Positions 17,101-24,934 of a stretch of 64,000 nucleotides of DNA are shown here, piece after piece (the stretch's first letter is position 1; every line of letters starts with the position of its first letter). Position numbers and translations under genes: made by a program. This DNA is from Planctomycetota bacterium (lineage in GTDB: Bacteria; Planctomycetota; Phycisphaerae; Sedimentisphaerales; Anaerohalosphaeraceae), in contig VRUI01000013.1 in assembly GCA_019456225.1 (NCBI GenBank), positions 1 to 64,000 on the forward strand. Reading direction: 5' to 3'. The notes under the pieces are model-generated. The model ran no database searches and had not been told where the DNA came from. It worked only from the letters and a program-made list of their open reading frames with translations.

Positions 17101-18209
17101 CCCATGGCACCCATGCCACCCATGCCGCCGGTGGGGCCACCAACACTTATTGTATCACTACCAACACTTATGTGATCAATCCAGACGCCGGCGTCACCAG
17201 TACTGGCGGCTATCTGTATCTGTTTGGTTGGAACACCGTCGACAGAACCGTTAAATACAACACCAGCTTTTTCACCAGAGATGGTGCTATTTGTAATTTG
17301 GGCCCAGTTTTTTGGGATTAGTATGTCAGAAGCACCGGGGTAGCTGATTTCACTTGAGTAGGGTATGGATTTGGCATATGCTTTTTTGAGCGTTCTGGAT
17401 TCGATTTCATTGATTTCAGAATTGACGACCGTCTGTGGATCCTGGAAGGCTTCAGCTTTGCCGAGGGGTATACCTTTACCTTGGCCTTGGCCTCCGGCCA
17501 GGGCATATAGCTTTTCGCCCTCCATGGATTCTTCTGCGGTTCTGCCGTAGGCGTCCACGCCATGGCCCAACTTGCCTTCGCCAAAGCGGCCGGCGGCATA
17601 TCCGAGATATTCATCTCGTTTCAGCCCCTCGGCGTTTAAATTTCTTGTATCGTTGAGGGCTAATCCGTTGCCTCCGGTAAAATCTACGTCTAACTTCGAT
17701 CCCTCGGCCCAAACGACGCTACTGTGGTCAGTCACCTTGGCGATGGACAATTGGCTGGCAGGCGATTCGCTGGAGGCAAATTCAACGCTATCATATATTG
17801 AACTGATGCCGCGGTCAGAGTCAAGCGCCGGCATTTCACCCCTTACCGACTTTAAGCTTGCATAGCTAACTTTTGCCTTTTGAAGACTGGGCATGAATAT
17901 GGCAAGAGGGAGCATTATCGCAAAAAGCACCGCCGCGGCGGTAGCCATATATCGCAAAGTAAAAACCGGCGGCCGCTTTTTTTGCTTTGCCAGTCTGGCC
18001 AGCCGTTTCAAACGCCGCTTGCCCAGAACAGGATCGGGCCCGTTCTGCAATGCGTCGGAGGTTATCTTGATCGCCATCCGCATATCGGCCAGACGCTCGC
18101 GAAGTTCGTCGTCAGTCTGTAGATAAGCCGTCAGTTCTATCTTCGACGTTTCGTCGAGATCGCCGAATATAAGTACCGCTAATAATTTTTCTGCTTCTTG
18201 CCGGTTCAT
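14196..18209 (-). CDS. Anti-sigma-like membrane protein with YfbK-type VWA domain
   Basis: 1337 residues. The first 80 residues are charged and helical, like anti-sigma/FecR-type N-termini, followed by one transmembrane helix (about 86-108). A long low-complexity linker includes a glycine-rich stretch at about 355-412. Near residues 779-793 lies VPIMGDLPMIGSLLKG, closely like the secretin C-terminal motif. From about 890 the YfbK arrangement begins: a VWA_N segment (LSTFALDVDTASY near 898), a VWA domain with intact MIDAS DASASMG near 993, then a DUF3520-like C-terminus ending in the DVLAVAEKVSLALP region. VWA domains bind ligands through a metal ion. The strong ribosome site AGGAG precedes ATG 18209. 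The gene sits 68 bases behind the ECF sigma gene, so it probably controls that sigma factor from the membrane, sensing through the VWA part; this is inferred from order and topology. Confidence 0.85.
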   Translation of the reverse strand: MNRQEAEKLLAVLIFGDLDETSKIELTAYLQTDDELRERLADMRMAIKITSDALQNGPDPVLGKRRLKRLARLAKQKKRPPVFTLRYMATAAAVLFAIMLPLAIFMPSLQKAKVSYASLKSVRGEMPALDSDRGISSIYDSVEFASSESPASQLSIAKVTDHSSVVWAEGSKLDVDFTGGNGLALNDTRNLNAEGLKRDEYLGYAAGRFGEGKLGHGVDAYGRTAEESMEGEKLYALAGGQGQGKGIPLGKAEAFQDPQTVVNSEINEIESRTLKKAYAKSIPYSSEISYPGASDILIPKNWAQITNSTISGEKAGVVFNGSVDGVPTKQIQIAASTGDAGVWIDHISVGSDTISVGGPTGGMGGMGAMGGGRGERGGYMGGGGNGGYGGGGGRGGGYGGGGVVGGRGGRGGPGSPSWVYNSNGSGPTVTNNTFFEDGAGIDVSEPGIVNNKPIADFEDGRSSTKDAGKYTVDEILLSPAELPPPRPAGTSVRISKPQNSISTKTAPKRSLPGPAYRGTPVSISKRPSTKKPTIARMIAPEPASKPAPAKDGWYRNEASQASNTRPLLEARFLNSRSEVSDREALLETVKKMLDEKNGKKYKGDRVTLHEEAADVKSWISLTKNRKKDSHRSRRNINGDRKTLYETDAGEISGFSITGKPETAQEIAGNKKEFNKSMTDGHVDFAKRPSTGTRYDNIYNERAKNKFGSAMKHDVMAKAIVSAVDGDEITIRLNKEAESITTGSFSTSGAAYFIAGEKKPAPDAAYFITREDKSGPGKGRKVPIMGDLPMIGSLLKGVDEKGLKDLKKRKDEKATEATEAPKDITWSGKPVDLSALGVEVGRDGKYGNGLIGLEDGEEKNNRLSEFGFNLPADEFDMPLASHFKSVPVNPWVMTGRDQLSTFALDVDTASYTLSRRYIYSGFLPPAGAVRMEEFINYFNYQYPQRSDRTFSIHAEAAPSPFAAKGKKLTLLKVGVKARTIGRDQQKPAHLVLVVDASASMGKPDRLGLVKQALNLLINKLSTADRVTLITCSDKSRLHLESVSLQHRDKIHQAINAIQASGSTNLLAGLQLGYATARRSFASKQINHVVLCSDGVANVGQTEADLILKAVDADRKQGITITCVGVGLGTYNDAFLETLANRGDGSYVYLDSTRQGQRVFVEQLSATLHTVAKDARIQVNFNPDRVRRYRLIGYENRDIEDKRFRDDTVDAGEVGSGQCSTALYELELTGQRCTDQEGGLGTVFVRYRNADTGKMEEISSRLRNSIVRRRKVAGSPRFFLAATASRFAEILRQSEHATNASLKDVLAVAEKVSLALPLDRDVRELTELIRRSEHLPRPK

Positions 18210-18277
18210 AGCCGACTCCTGACCCGGTCATTGACCGAAAGGATTATGTTTGTATTTTTGTTAACTGTAACACCCAT

Positions 18278-18895
18278 CTACACAACTCCCGATTGTTGTA
18301 ATCGCCTGGCAAGTTCTGTCAAGCCCTTATTGAGCCGATAGTTTACCTGGGAAGTTGTGATGCCGACCACTTCGGCCACTTGACGCAGCGTCATTTCCTG
18401 GATGATCTTTAGCAGCACAACCTGTCGGCACTGGTCGTCAAGTTTGGACAACTCCCGAAGAGCCACTTCTCTGGCCTCATGGCGAAGCACTTCGGTCAGT
18501 GTGTCCAACTCGTCTGACGCCTGTTCCTGTGGTAATGAAACGGACTCGCTTTCGACTTCAACCGTTTTTATCCGCCGCGAACGCCGGCGTAACACATCAA
18601 TTGTCAGATTATGAGTTGCCCTGAACAGCCAGGCCGTAAGGCTTCTTATGCTTTGGGCGCCTTTCTTTGTAACCTGAAGGTGCAGCCTGACAAAGGTCTC
18701 CTGAACGATGTCCTCGGCTTCGTGATCGGTCGTCCCTAACATTCTGCCGACATACCGCAACAGTGAACCCTGGTAATGAGCAACAACAGCCATTAAGTCT
18801 CCGGGATCGGGTAATGGCACACCTTTCCCGGCTACGATCGCCAGATTCGCAGTTCTTTTGTTTTCACTCATTTGTATAGTTTTTCGGTTCACCAT
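18278..18895 (-). CDS. ECF-family RNA polymerase sigma factor
   Basis: 205 residues with the two ECF domains. Region 2 runs about 38-105 and contains HEAEDIVQETFVRLH and RATHNLTIDVLRRR (-10 recognition). Region 4 runs about 148-198 with QCRQVVLLKIIQEMTLRQVA and a helix-turn-helix VAEVVGITTSQVNYRL for the -35 element. There is no region 3, as usual for ECF factors. It leads the operon with the VWA/anti-sigma-like gene and the giant envelope protein, so it may transcribe its own operon. The start may be residue 1 or Met9 (MSENKRT); neither has a clear ribosome site. An arginine-rich RRRSRRIK patch lies in the linker. Confidence 0.92.
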   Translation of the reverse strand: MVNRKTIQMSENKRTANLAIVAGKGVPLPDPGDLMAVVAHYQGSLLRYVGRMLGTTDHEAEDIVQETFVRLHLQVTKKGAQSIRSLTAWLFRATHNLTIDVLRRRSRRIKTVEVESESVSLPQEQASDELDTLTEVLRHEAREVALRELSKLDDQCRQVVLLKIIQEMTLRQVAEVVGITTSQVNYRLNKGLTELARRLQQSGVV

Positions 18896-19459
18896 TTATT
18901 AGACGTAGGACAGAGGATGATTTATGATACAAAATAAAAAAAATTCAACTTTTCGCTCAGCGACGCCTGGCAGCTTATTGGATTTAGAGGAAATGTGCTG
19001 GTTAAGCGGTCGCCGGACAGATGTAAACGCTGATTATAGCCAAAAAAACAAGCATTTCTTTCTCTAAGCATATTATTTGTATTAATCACCATTATATGAT
19101 ATTTCCTGCTATTTGACCAGACATATGTGTTTTGCAACAAGTCATGCTGAGGTCGAAAACGGTAATTTACTCCCGTAGTCCCATTTCCGCTTGACTATAA
19201 CACAGAGAAATAAAATATGCTGTAATGACATCTGCAACTGTTGAGGCGTGTTGGGAAGGTGAGAACGTGGTGCCGGGCAAGAACGGGTAGAATGAGCTTC
19301 GCAATGTCTATACATACCTCCCATCGGCAAAGGGTATTCCCAGAACGTGTATTGCTATCCAGTCTCCGAACTATTTCAATTTCCGAGTTAAGGGCTACGT
19401 CGGCACCGGCATATTGCTTTCGCTACAGCATAGAAAAAGGCCCGTAAGATATACTGACA
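18896..19459. other. 564-bp spacer, no gene recognised
   Basis: The spacer holds only short frames without family resemblance or ribosome sites, on either strand. The promoter of the sigma-factor operon should lie in the first 200 bases on the minus strand, but no confident -35/-10 pair was seen. Confidence 0.5.
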
Positions 19460-20992
19460 TCATCTTGGATCTTCCCTGCCAGGGCAGGTTCCCCAGATGG
19501 GCCGATGCTCTGTCCAATTGTCGGCTTTGTGATCGAAATAATCCGGCTTATAAAGAATCACCTCTACGCACCATCCGGACAGGTCCTGGTTGAACGACGA
19601 CGCTTTGTGGAACATATATCTCATATCGGTAACGCTGGAGGTGTCCCAACCGCTTATGTTCGGGTCGAATGACGACGCATTGTAGAACATATAGCTCATA
19701 TCGGTGACGCTGGAGGTATCCCAGTCGGTGATGTTCGGGTCGAATGACGACGCATTCGGGTCGAATGACGACGCATTGTAGAACATATAGCTCATATCGG
19801 TGACGCTGGAGGTATCCCAGTCGTTTATGTTCGGGTCGAATGACGGCGACGACGACACATTGTAGAACATATAGCTCATATCGGTGACACTGGAGGTGTC
19901 CCAGCCTCTAATGTCCTGGTTGAACGAGGGGGAATTCCCGTCTTCGACTGCCCAGTCTGGACTGGAGAACATATTGCTCATGTCAGTAACGCTGGAGGTG
20001 TCCCAGCCGCTTATGTCCTGGTTGAATTCCCATGCACCGTGGAACATACTGTTCATTTTGGTGACGCCGGAGGTACTCCAGCCGCTTATATCCTGGTCGA
20101 ACAAGAATGCCATATCGAACATTCCACTCATGTCAGTGACGCCGGAGGTGTCCCAGTCGCCAATTTCCTGATCGAATTCCCATGCAGCGTAGAACATTCC
20201 ACTCATGTCAGTGACGTTGGAGGTGTCCCAGTCGCTAATTTCCTGGTTGAATACCCACGCCTGAAAGAACATCCCGCCCATGTTAGTAACGCTGGAGGTG
20301 TCCCAGTTGCTAATGTCCTGGTTGAACAATGACGCACCGGCAAACATATCGCTCATGTCGGTGACGCCGGAAGTATTCCATCCGCCTATGTCACTGTCGA
20401 ACGAGTTCGCCGCAAGGAACATGCCGCTCATGTCGGTGACGGTTTCAATACCCTCTGTTGTACCCGGTACCGAAACGAGGTTTGAACACCGAAAGAACGC
20501 GTCGGACATGCTGGTGAAACCCAGTTGCCCCCAGTTATCAACGCTTGTAAGCTTTTCCAGCTGGGACCACCCACCGCCGTTGCCAATACTGTCGTATGCC
20601 TCCGCGCTGCCGGTGACCGTGACGGTATAGGTTCCTTCAATGACGTAGTCGTGCGTATGCGGACCGGGAGAGTTTACATCGGTAATGGTGCCGTCCCCCC
20701 AGACGATTTCAGCATCGACTGAACCGGCTAGCGCCAGGGTAACCGTCGCGTCGGGCCCGAGGGTCGTATCCCAGGTCGTTACAAAGAATGAAGACGAGTC
20801 AGCCATCCAATAAGAAGCCATATTAGCAAGGTCGCTAACGTCATAAGTTGTCAGCCACTCAGAGGCCATAATAGTAAAGTCCTCAAGGTTCACCTTGTTG
20901 TCATCGCTAACATCGGCACTGGAAAACGACGCCGAGGCTACCCCGGCAAAAACCAGCAATACAGCTAGAGAAGTGGTTAATAGCATCTTCAT
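19460..20992 (-). CDS. Surface protein with 11 DUF285 (BspA-like) repeats
   Basis: 510 residues. A signal peptide (about 1-22) precedes a dockerin-like EF-hand [18 protein letters not shown], then a PKD-like domain (VEIVWGDG-type segment, with GTYTVTVTG). From about residue 170 to the end run eleven repeats of 25 residues with consensus VTDMSxMFxxAxxFNQDISxWDTSS, the DUF285 signature first named in Mycoplasma and common in marine bacteria. Units 7, 8 and 9 carry insertions of 9, 3 and 7 residues; that in unit 9 duplicates ASSFDPN. DUF285 folds as a leucine-rich-repeat-like solenoid and is usually exposed. The longer frame starts at a TTG (21010), but ATG 20992 with AGGGAG seven bases upstream is better. 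The function is probably adhesion or binding. Confidence 0.88.
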   Translation of the reverse strand: MKMLLTTSLAVLLVFAGVASASFSSADVSDDNKVNLEDFTIMASEWLTTYDVSDLANMASYWMADSSSFFVTTWDTTLGPDATVTLALAGSVDAEIVWGDGTITDVNSPGPHTHDYVIEGTYTVTVTGSAEAYDSIGNGGGWSQLEKLTSVDNWGQLGFTSMSDAFFRCSNLVSVPGTTEGIETVTDMSGMFLAANSFDSDIGGWNTSGVTDMSDMFAGASLFNQDISNWDTSSVTNMGGMFFQAWVFNQEISDWDTSNVTDMSGMFYAAWEFDQEIGDWDTSGVTDMSGMFDMAFLFDQDISGWSTSGVTKMNSMFHGAWEFNQDISGWDTSSVTDMSNMFSSPDWAVEDGNSPSFNQDIRGWDTSSVTDMSYMFYNVSSSPSFDPNINDWDTSSVTDMSYMFYNASSFDPNASSFDPNITDWDTSSVTDMSYMFYNASSFDPNISGWDTSSVTDMRYMFHKASSFNQDLSGWCVEVILYKPDYFDHKADNWTEHRPIWGTCPGREDPR

Positions 20993-21334
20993 TATGTTTC
21001 TCCCTGTCAAAAAAAAATGAATTGACTACTGCGTGGAAAACTGCTCAGAAATGCTGCAAGCTTTCCACCACATCTTGTGCAAGTCAAATACAATATGCTC
21101 ACACCGTTATATCCTAACGTCACGTGTCCGGTTTGTCAAGCATATAATAAAAACCAAAACAGCCAATAGGCACTACAACCCCTATTTCCCATAACACCCT
21201 CATTATCAGGCTAATATCAAGGGTAGTGCCTTCATTTTTGAGCCAAAAACAACTATGCTCATTTTGGCCTAACGTAACGTTTTATCTAATTTAAAAGATT
21301 GACAATGGCAAATGCAGAACGCAAAGCCGGCAGG

Positions 21335-22013
21335 TTATTCCTTCGGCTTTTGTTTTGTGTTGGTTTTGTTGGTCGCCAGGGACACACAGATGATTTCTTT
21401 TCGTTGCGGGCATAGATTCGTTTGTTGGCAAAGGCCGGATGCGACCAAACCATTTTTCGCCCGCCGGCATCGACATCAGGAAGATTCGGATCAGCGAACC
21501 TCATATCGATATGGAAAACCCTGTCTCCGGACACCTGGGACATGGAGGTGTCGTCACCGTCGCAATCGACCCGGGAGCAAGGTAAGCACCCGTCGGTTTT
21601 CTCGCCGCCCGTTCCTCGTGCATTACATCGTGACCCCACGTATTCAGATAGCTGCCGTCAACTGTTACTGTATAAACTGCTTCCGGGTTGGCAGGCGGGT
21701 TAACGGCACCCGGGAAATGAGCCGAGCTTCCAATTTTAAATCCATCTATTAAAGTGGGATGACTTGCTATAGTTCCTGTTGTGAAACTATAATCAATAAT
21801 GTACTGCATGACATTATAGACCGCCCAGTTAATATCGGTGTTAGATGTGTCGGATCTTTTGAAACTCTGAACCGGGCTGCCGGAAACGAACATCGGTCCG
21901 ATCTCAGTGTCGTATGTTACCACCAGGTCAAAAGCTGCCGTTATAATTGCGCTACTGTCATCAAACCGATTTTTGGTCTTGACAACGGGGAGTACTTTAG
22001 CCTGACCAGACAT
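21335..22013 (-). pseudogene. Decayed remnant of a secreted protein, two frameshifted segments
   Basis: Two protein segments in different frames follow each other on the minus strand. The first (22013 to about 21540) includes NTWGHDVMHEERAARKPTGA and YLAPGSIATVTTP, resembling the N-terminal region of M60-like peptidases. The second (about 21540 to 21335) includes AGGRKMVWSHPAFANKRIYA and RNEK, like the end of a PQQ-type beta-propeller protein. One more missing base after RNEK would restore EIICVSLA and carry the frame to the TAA at 21337-21335. There is no start region: the upstream part overlaps the HD-domain gene on the other strand. It is therefore read as a rearranged scrap. The family assignments are tentative. 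Confidence 0.55.
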
Positions 22014-22508
22014 GCTCTGGCAGTCGAAGGCGTGATGCGGTATTTTGCTGAAAAATATGGAGAAGATTCGGAGAAATGGGGAATCATCGGTTTAGTCCAT
22101 GATCTGGACTATCAACAGTTTCCGGATCAGCACTGCACAAAAACGGCTGAGATTCTCTGCTCTCATGGCTGGCCTGAAGACTATATCCGGGCCGTTGTCT
22201 CTCACGGATGGGGAATCTGTTCGGATGTAGAACCACAGGAGAAAATGGAAAAAGTTCTTTATGCAATTGATGAGTTGACAGGGCTGGTGGCAACTACGGC
22301 TCTGGTCAGACCTTCCAGATCAGTGCTGGATGTCGAACCGAAATCAGTCAAGAAGAAATGGAAGGATAAGTCATTTGCCGCAAAGGTTAACAGGGAAGTT
22401 ATCCAAAAGGGAGCAGAGATGCTGTCAATGGAGTTGTCGGACCTGTTCAGGGAAACAATTGCAGGGATGCGGGAAGTAGCAGAGGAAATAGGGTTAAAGG
22501 GAAAGTAG
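21759..22508 (+). CDS. HD-domain (HDIG-type) phosphohydrolase-like protein, start uncertain
   Basis: From about residue 83 onward this is an HD-domain protein with the metal ligands in order: RHALAVE, GLVHDLDYQQF, VVSHGWG and YAIDELTGLV. The remainder (ALVRPSRSVLDVEPKSVKKK and a helical C-terminus) is the usual arrangement of a small family of about 185-190 residues, hydrolases of unknown substrate. The first 80 codons of the open frame have no resemblance to the family and overlap the decayed gene on the opposite strand. The true protein probably starts near 21960-22000, or has lost its first 15-20 residues at a rearrangement. No ATG lies in the right place in frame before 22010, which favours truncation. 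Since the HD residues survive, the protein could still be active if expressed. Confidence 0.7.
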   Translation: MTCYSSCCETIINNVLHDIIDRPVNIGVRCVGSFETLNRAAGNEHRSDLSVVCYHQVKSCRYNCATVIKPIFGLDNGEYFSLTRHALAVEGVMRYFAEKYGEDSEKWGIIGLVHDLDYQQFPDQHCTKTAEILCSHGWPEDYIRAVVSHGWGICSDVEPQEKMEKVLYAIDELTGLVATTALVRPSRSVLDVEPKSVKKKWKDKSFAAKVNREVIQKGAEMLSMELSDLFRETIAGMREVAEEIGLKGK

Positions 22509-22741
22509 TTAGTTAGTATGAAAAAGGGAGTAATAAAAGATTGTTATTATTGAGTAGAAACCCTAAAACTGGGATATTAAGGAGCATACAGACGACAGGC
22601 AGAATTTTTGTTGAGATTACGGAGAATGGCTTTGTTGAAAAAATAAAAGAAATTTCCTTGATAGTCAGGGTGATTTTGGTAAGATAACTACAGTCAAACT
22701 TAAAAGTACAAAATAATCGATAAAGACTTTTTGAAAGGATA

Positions 22742-23896
22742 ATGATGCGATTTTCATTAATAAGTGTAGTTCTGATGGCAGTAATGTTGCTTGGATGTAA
22801 CGAAACGGAAAAAGAAGAAGCCAAGGCAAAAGAAGAAGTTGCCGTTGTCAAAGAAGAAGTTAAGGTAAAAGAAGATGTAAAAATAGAGCAGGCACCCGAT
22901 GCTGTGAAAGTTGAAGATAAAGTAATGGTTACGATAAATGGCAAGGAGATAATGCTTAGTGAAGTTAATAAGCGTATGCAACCTCAACTCGATAGAGCGA
23001 AAATGATGGGACAAAAGCCCAACGAAGGAATGTTGAATAATCTTAGAAAACGCGTAATTGATGGAATAATACAAGAAACTGTGATAACTGAGAAGATAAA
23101 AGATAAAGGTGTTGTTGTTGCAGATGAAGAAGTAACTGCTAAACTTGAAGAGATTGCAAAACAGCAAGGCAGAACCATTGAGCAGCTAATTGCTTCAGCC
23201 GCACCGCGTGGATTCACCGAAGAGAAGATAAGAGAACAGATCAAAATGAATGTTAGTTTTAATAAGCTTATGGAAATTGAAGCTGGCGATGGAGCAATAA
23301 CAGTCACGGACCAGGAAGCTAAGAAGTATTATGACGATAATATCGCTCGATACAGTTCGCCGGATTCTGTAAAAACCAGCCATATTCTTGCCGGTGGCAG
23401 GGGTTTTGATTCTTTTGATGAAGAAATAAAGGCAGATGCCAAACTTAAAATCGAAAAAGTTAAGAAAAAACTCGATGCCGGCGGAAATTTTGAAGAACTT
23501 GCAAAGGAGTTTTCAGATTGTCCTTCAAAGGATAAAGGCGGCGACCTGGGTGTCTATATAACCATCGACGGTAAAATTGTCGGTCAGCGAGGAGGGATGG
23601 ATGGGATATTCAGTAAGGCTGCTCATAAGCTTAAGGTTGGAGAATTAACCGATATCGTTAAAACTCCTTTTGGTTATCATATCATAAAAACTACCGATAG
23701 GAAAAAAGCTGAAGTTAAGAGTTTCCAGGAAGTCAAAGATACTATAGTGCAGCAGCAGGGACAGACAAAAAAGAATAAATTTGCTTCAGGCTATATAAAG
23801 AAACTTAAGGATGATGCAGAAGTCATTTATGCCGACAAGCCCGAAACAACAACAGAAGATAAAACTAAAGTCAAGATTGCACCTGATGGTGAGTAA
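22742..23896 (+). CDS. Parvulin-type peptidyl-prolyl isomerase lipoprotein (SurA/PpiC-like)
   Basis: Periplasmic folding helper. A lipoprotein signal MMRFSLISVVLMAVMLLGC puts the lipid on Cys19. A lysine/glutamate-rich linker (residues 20-55) follows, then a SurA-like N-terminal helical domain (about 60-195). A parvulin domain (about 210-320) has KTSHILAGG, EELAKEFSDCPS, GGDLGVY and TPFGYHIIKTTDR, all family hallmarks. 384 residues is a normal length. The start ATG 22742 has AAGGA just upstream; the second ATG three bases on is also possible. The gene ends 3 bases before a perfect 10-bp palindrome. It is AT-rich compared with its neighbours. Confidence 0.9.
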   Translation: MMRFSLISVVLMAVMLLGCNETEKEEAKAKEEVAVVKEEVKVKEDVKIEQAPDAVKVEDKVMVTINGKEIMLSEVNKRMQPQLDRAKMMGQKPNEGMLNNLRKRVIDGIIQETVITEKIKDKGVVVADEEVTAKLEEIAKQQGRTIEQLIASAAPRGFTEEKIREQIKMNVSFNKLMEIEAGDGAITVTDQEAKKYYDDNIARYSSPDSVKTSHILAGGRGFDSFDEEIKADAKLKIEKVKKKLDAGGNFEELAKEFSDCPSKDKGGDLGVYITIDGKIVGQRGGMDGIFSKAAHKLKVGELTDIVKTPFGYHIIKTTDRKKAEVKSFQEVKDTIVQQQGQTKKNKFASGYIKKLKDDAEVIYADKPETTTEDKTKVKIAPDGE

Positions 23897-23898
23897 TT

Positions 23899-23922
23899 CA
23901 AACTGACCGATTGGTCAGTTTG
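23899..23922. repeat. Perfect palindrome CAAACTGACC-GATT-GGTCAGTTTG
   Basis: Ten-base arms around GATT, 3 bases after the parvulin stop. A second copy with nine-base arms is at 40225-40248 over a likely promoter, and a half-site CAAACTGACCGGT is at 7187-7199. No T-run follows, so it is not a classical terminator. The form fits an operator for a dimeric regulator or a small repeat. Confidence 0.65.
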
Positions 23923-23966
23923 AGATTGATTCCCGACGTAAAGCCGGGATGTTCCATATTTATAAT

Positions 23967-24006
23967 TTATTATTGATTATTTGAGGATTCGGCCTTTGGC
24001 CGAGGC
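23967..24006. repeat. Hairpin repeat with AT-rich leader, copy 2
   Basis: It has the same leader as copy 1 (3387), here followed by CGGCC-TTT-GGCCG. The stem differs from copy 1 by paired changes. No gene begins directly after it. Confidence 0.7.
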
Positions 24007-24046
24007 AAAATAACAAAAAAACAGACACCACGCAAACTGTTTAACC

Positions 24047-24083
24047 CAACTTTCTCACTTTTTGTCAATAAGTGAGAAAGTTG
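24047..24083. repeat. 14-bp perfect hairpin
   Basis: Arms CAACTTTCTCACTT (24047-24060) and AAGTGAGAAAGTTG (24070-24083) around the loop TTTGTCAAT. It lies between the parvulin gene and the tRNA-bounded cassette. Neither side has a T-run long enough to call a terminator. Confidence 0.65.
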
Positions 24084-24179
24084 AGTTAGGTCATTTTGAC
24101 AATCGGCATGTTCAGCACAAATGCATAGCACAAAGCAAATACCGATCTCCATAAGTCCCTGTATACAAAGGACTTGAAC

Positions 24180-24213
24180 TACCCCCAAGGGGACTTGAAG
24201 CACTGTTACTGGG
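24180..24213 (-). repeat. Decayed copy of the tRNA-Glu 3' half (att-like)
   Basis: The 34 bases match the intact tRNA-Glu at 24935-24968 with three differences. They cover the discriminator base, acceptor 3' strand, T arm and variable region, up to the 3' strand of the anticodon stem. The shared runs are TACCCCCAAGGGGACT and CTGTTACTGGG. The mismatches fall in the T arm (TTGAAGCA against TCGAACCC in this orientation), so it could not form a tRNA. It has the same orientation as the intact gene, 755 bases downstream of it, and encloses the two-gene cassette. Confidence 0.85.
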
Positions 24214-24218
24214 CCTGA

Positions 24219-24710
24219 TCAGGAATTGTCATCATTCCGCTTATCTTTTAAGACTTTAAGCTCAATTACAGTTTGCAGGTCACGCGGACGGTTCATAGTT
24301 TTTTTTGACTCTATCAAGGCATCGATATTCAAAATATTAAATACCTTTCCTTCAATCTCGATTTTTTCAGACACCTTGACAGCTTGACGGTAGCCTCCTA
24401 CTCCTTTGACATATCCCAGGCAATCTAACTGGCCAAGTTCTGTGTCAAGATACAAGTTTTTTAAGCTTTTGCAATTGTCCTCGGTAAGTTCCAGTTTGAC
24501 TTTTTTGGATGTCATTCGGTGAACAGGGTTTAGGTCGGCAAGAGCCTTTTGCAAACGCATCAAATTTGTCGGTGAAAAATCACAACAGATATCAATATCC
24601 TGAGTTACATTAGTACAGCCATGTGCAGCCGAAGCAAATCCTCCGATAATTACAAAATCAACTTCGGAATCAGCAAGACAAGTCAATAATTCTAGAAATC
24701 TTCCGATCAT
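24219..24710 (-). CDS. Nucleotidyltransferase of the AbiEii/MNT type
   Basis: 163 residues with a minimal nucleotidyltransferase fold: VDFVIIGGFASAAHG (residues about 17-31) gives the GG motif, and TQDIDICCDF (about 36-45) gives the metal-binding DxD. It lacks the long C-terminal domain of classical AbiEii toxins, matching small stand-alone family members often paired with a short upstream gene. Such proteins are commonly toxins or antitoxins that transfer nucleotides to tRNA or protein, or are unassigned. Its ATG overlaps the stop of the 73-residue gene by 4 bases (ATGA), so translation is coupled. Being enclosed by tRNA-Glu 3'-half repeats, it behaves as cargo of a small islet. A toxin-antitoxin role is an inference. 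Confidence 0.78.
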   Translation of the reverse strand: MIGRFLELLTCLADSEVDFVIIGGFASAAHGCTNVTQDIDICCDFSPTNLMRLQKALADLNPVHRMTSKKVKLELTEDNCKSLKNLYLDTELGQLDCLGYVKGVGGYRQAVKVSEKIEIEGKVFNILNIDALIESKKTMNRPRDLQTVIELKVLKDKRNDDNS

Positions 24711-24928
24711 AATTTCCTGGCACCTTTAAGCATATTAAGTGCGTTTAATGCAGATTGATGCCTTCTGAGACGTTCAGCGGGGGTTCTATCGGCATTGTCC
24801 ATGAGCATTTGTATATCAACTCCATAGTCCCGGGCTTCTTTAAGGTATGGGTAATGTTCAACAAGCTCATCAAAACGACTCTGCTCGTCAAATGAAGTGT
24901 TTTCTTGATCTTTGTTTGTATTGGTCAT
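24707..24928 (-). CDS. Small protein, partner of the nucleotidyltransferase
   Basis: 73 residues, acidic and helical, with a C-terminal block RTPAERLRRHQSALNALNML. That TPxERLRRHQ pattern is often seen in short genes placed directly upstream of small nucleotidyltransferases, so it is probably their partner, perhaps an antitoxin or substrate adaptor. The frame is open back to 25009, but that part merely reads through tRNA-Glu; ATG 24928 (MTNTNKDQENTSF) is the true start, only 6 bases from the mature tRNA 3' end. Transcription must therefore come through the tRNA. It overlaps the next gene by 4 bases. Function not known. Confidence 0.72.
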   Translation of the reverse strand: MTNTNKDQENTSFDEQSRFDELVEHYPYLKEARDYGVDIQMLMDNADRTPAERLRRHQSALNALNMLKGARKL

Positions 24929-24934
24929 AATGAA

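Larger units (their letters stand above)
24180..24934 (-). mobile_element. 755-bp two-gene islet at the 3' end of tRNA-Glu
   Basis: The direct repeat of the tRNA 3' half (24180-24213 and 24935-24968) brackets exactly two overlapping genes. The first start is 6 bases from the tRNA, and the last stop is 5 bases from the repeat. This is the geometry of integration at a tRNA 3' end, where the insert rebuilds the tRNA and leaves a duplicate at its far side. No integrase is inside, so the unit would have to be mobilised in trans or be the residue of a deletion. Confidence 0.7.

Noticed and set aside
18922-19330. Short frames behind the sigma gene
   Set aside because: No ribosome site, family likeness or conserved-looking composition.
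19500-20450. CRISPR-like DNA repeats
   Set aside because: The repeats are codons of the 25-residue DUF285 units in one open frame.
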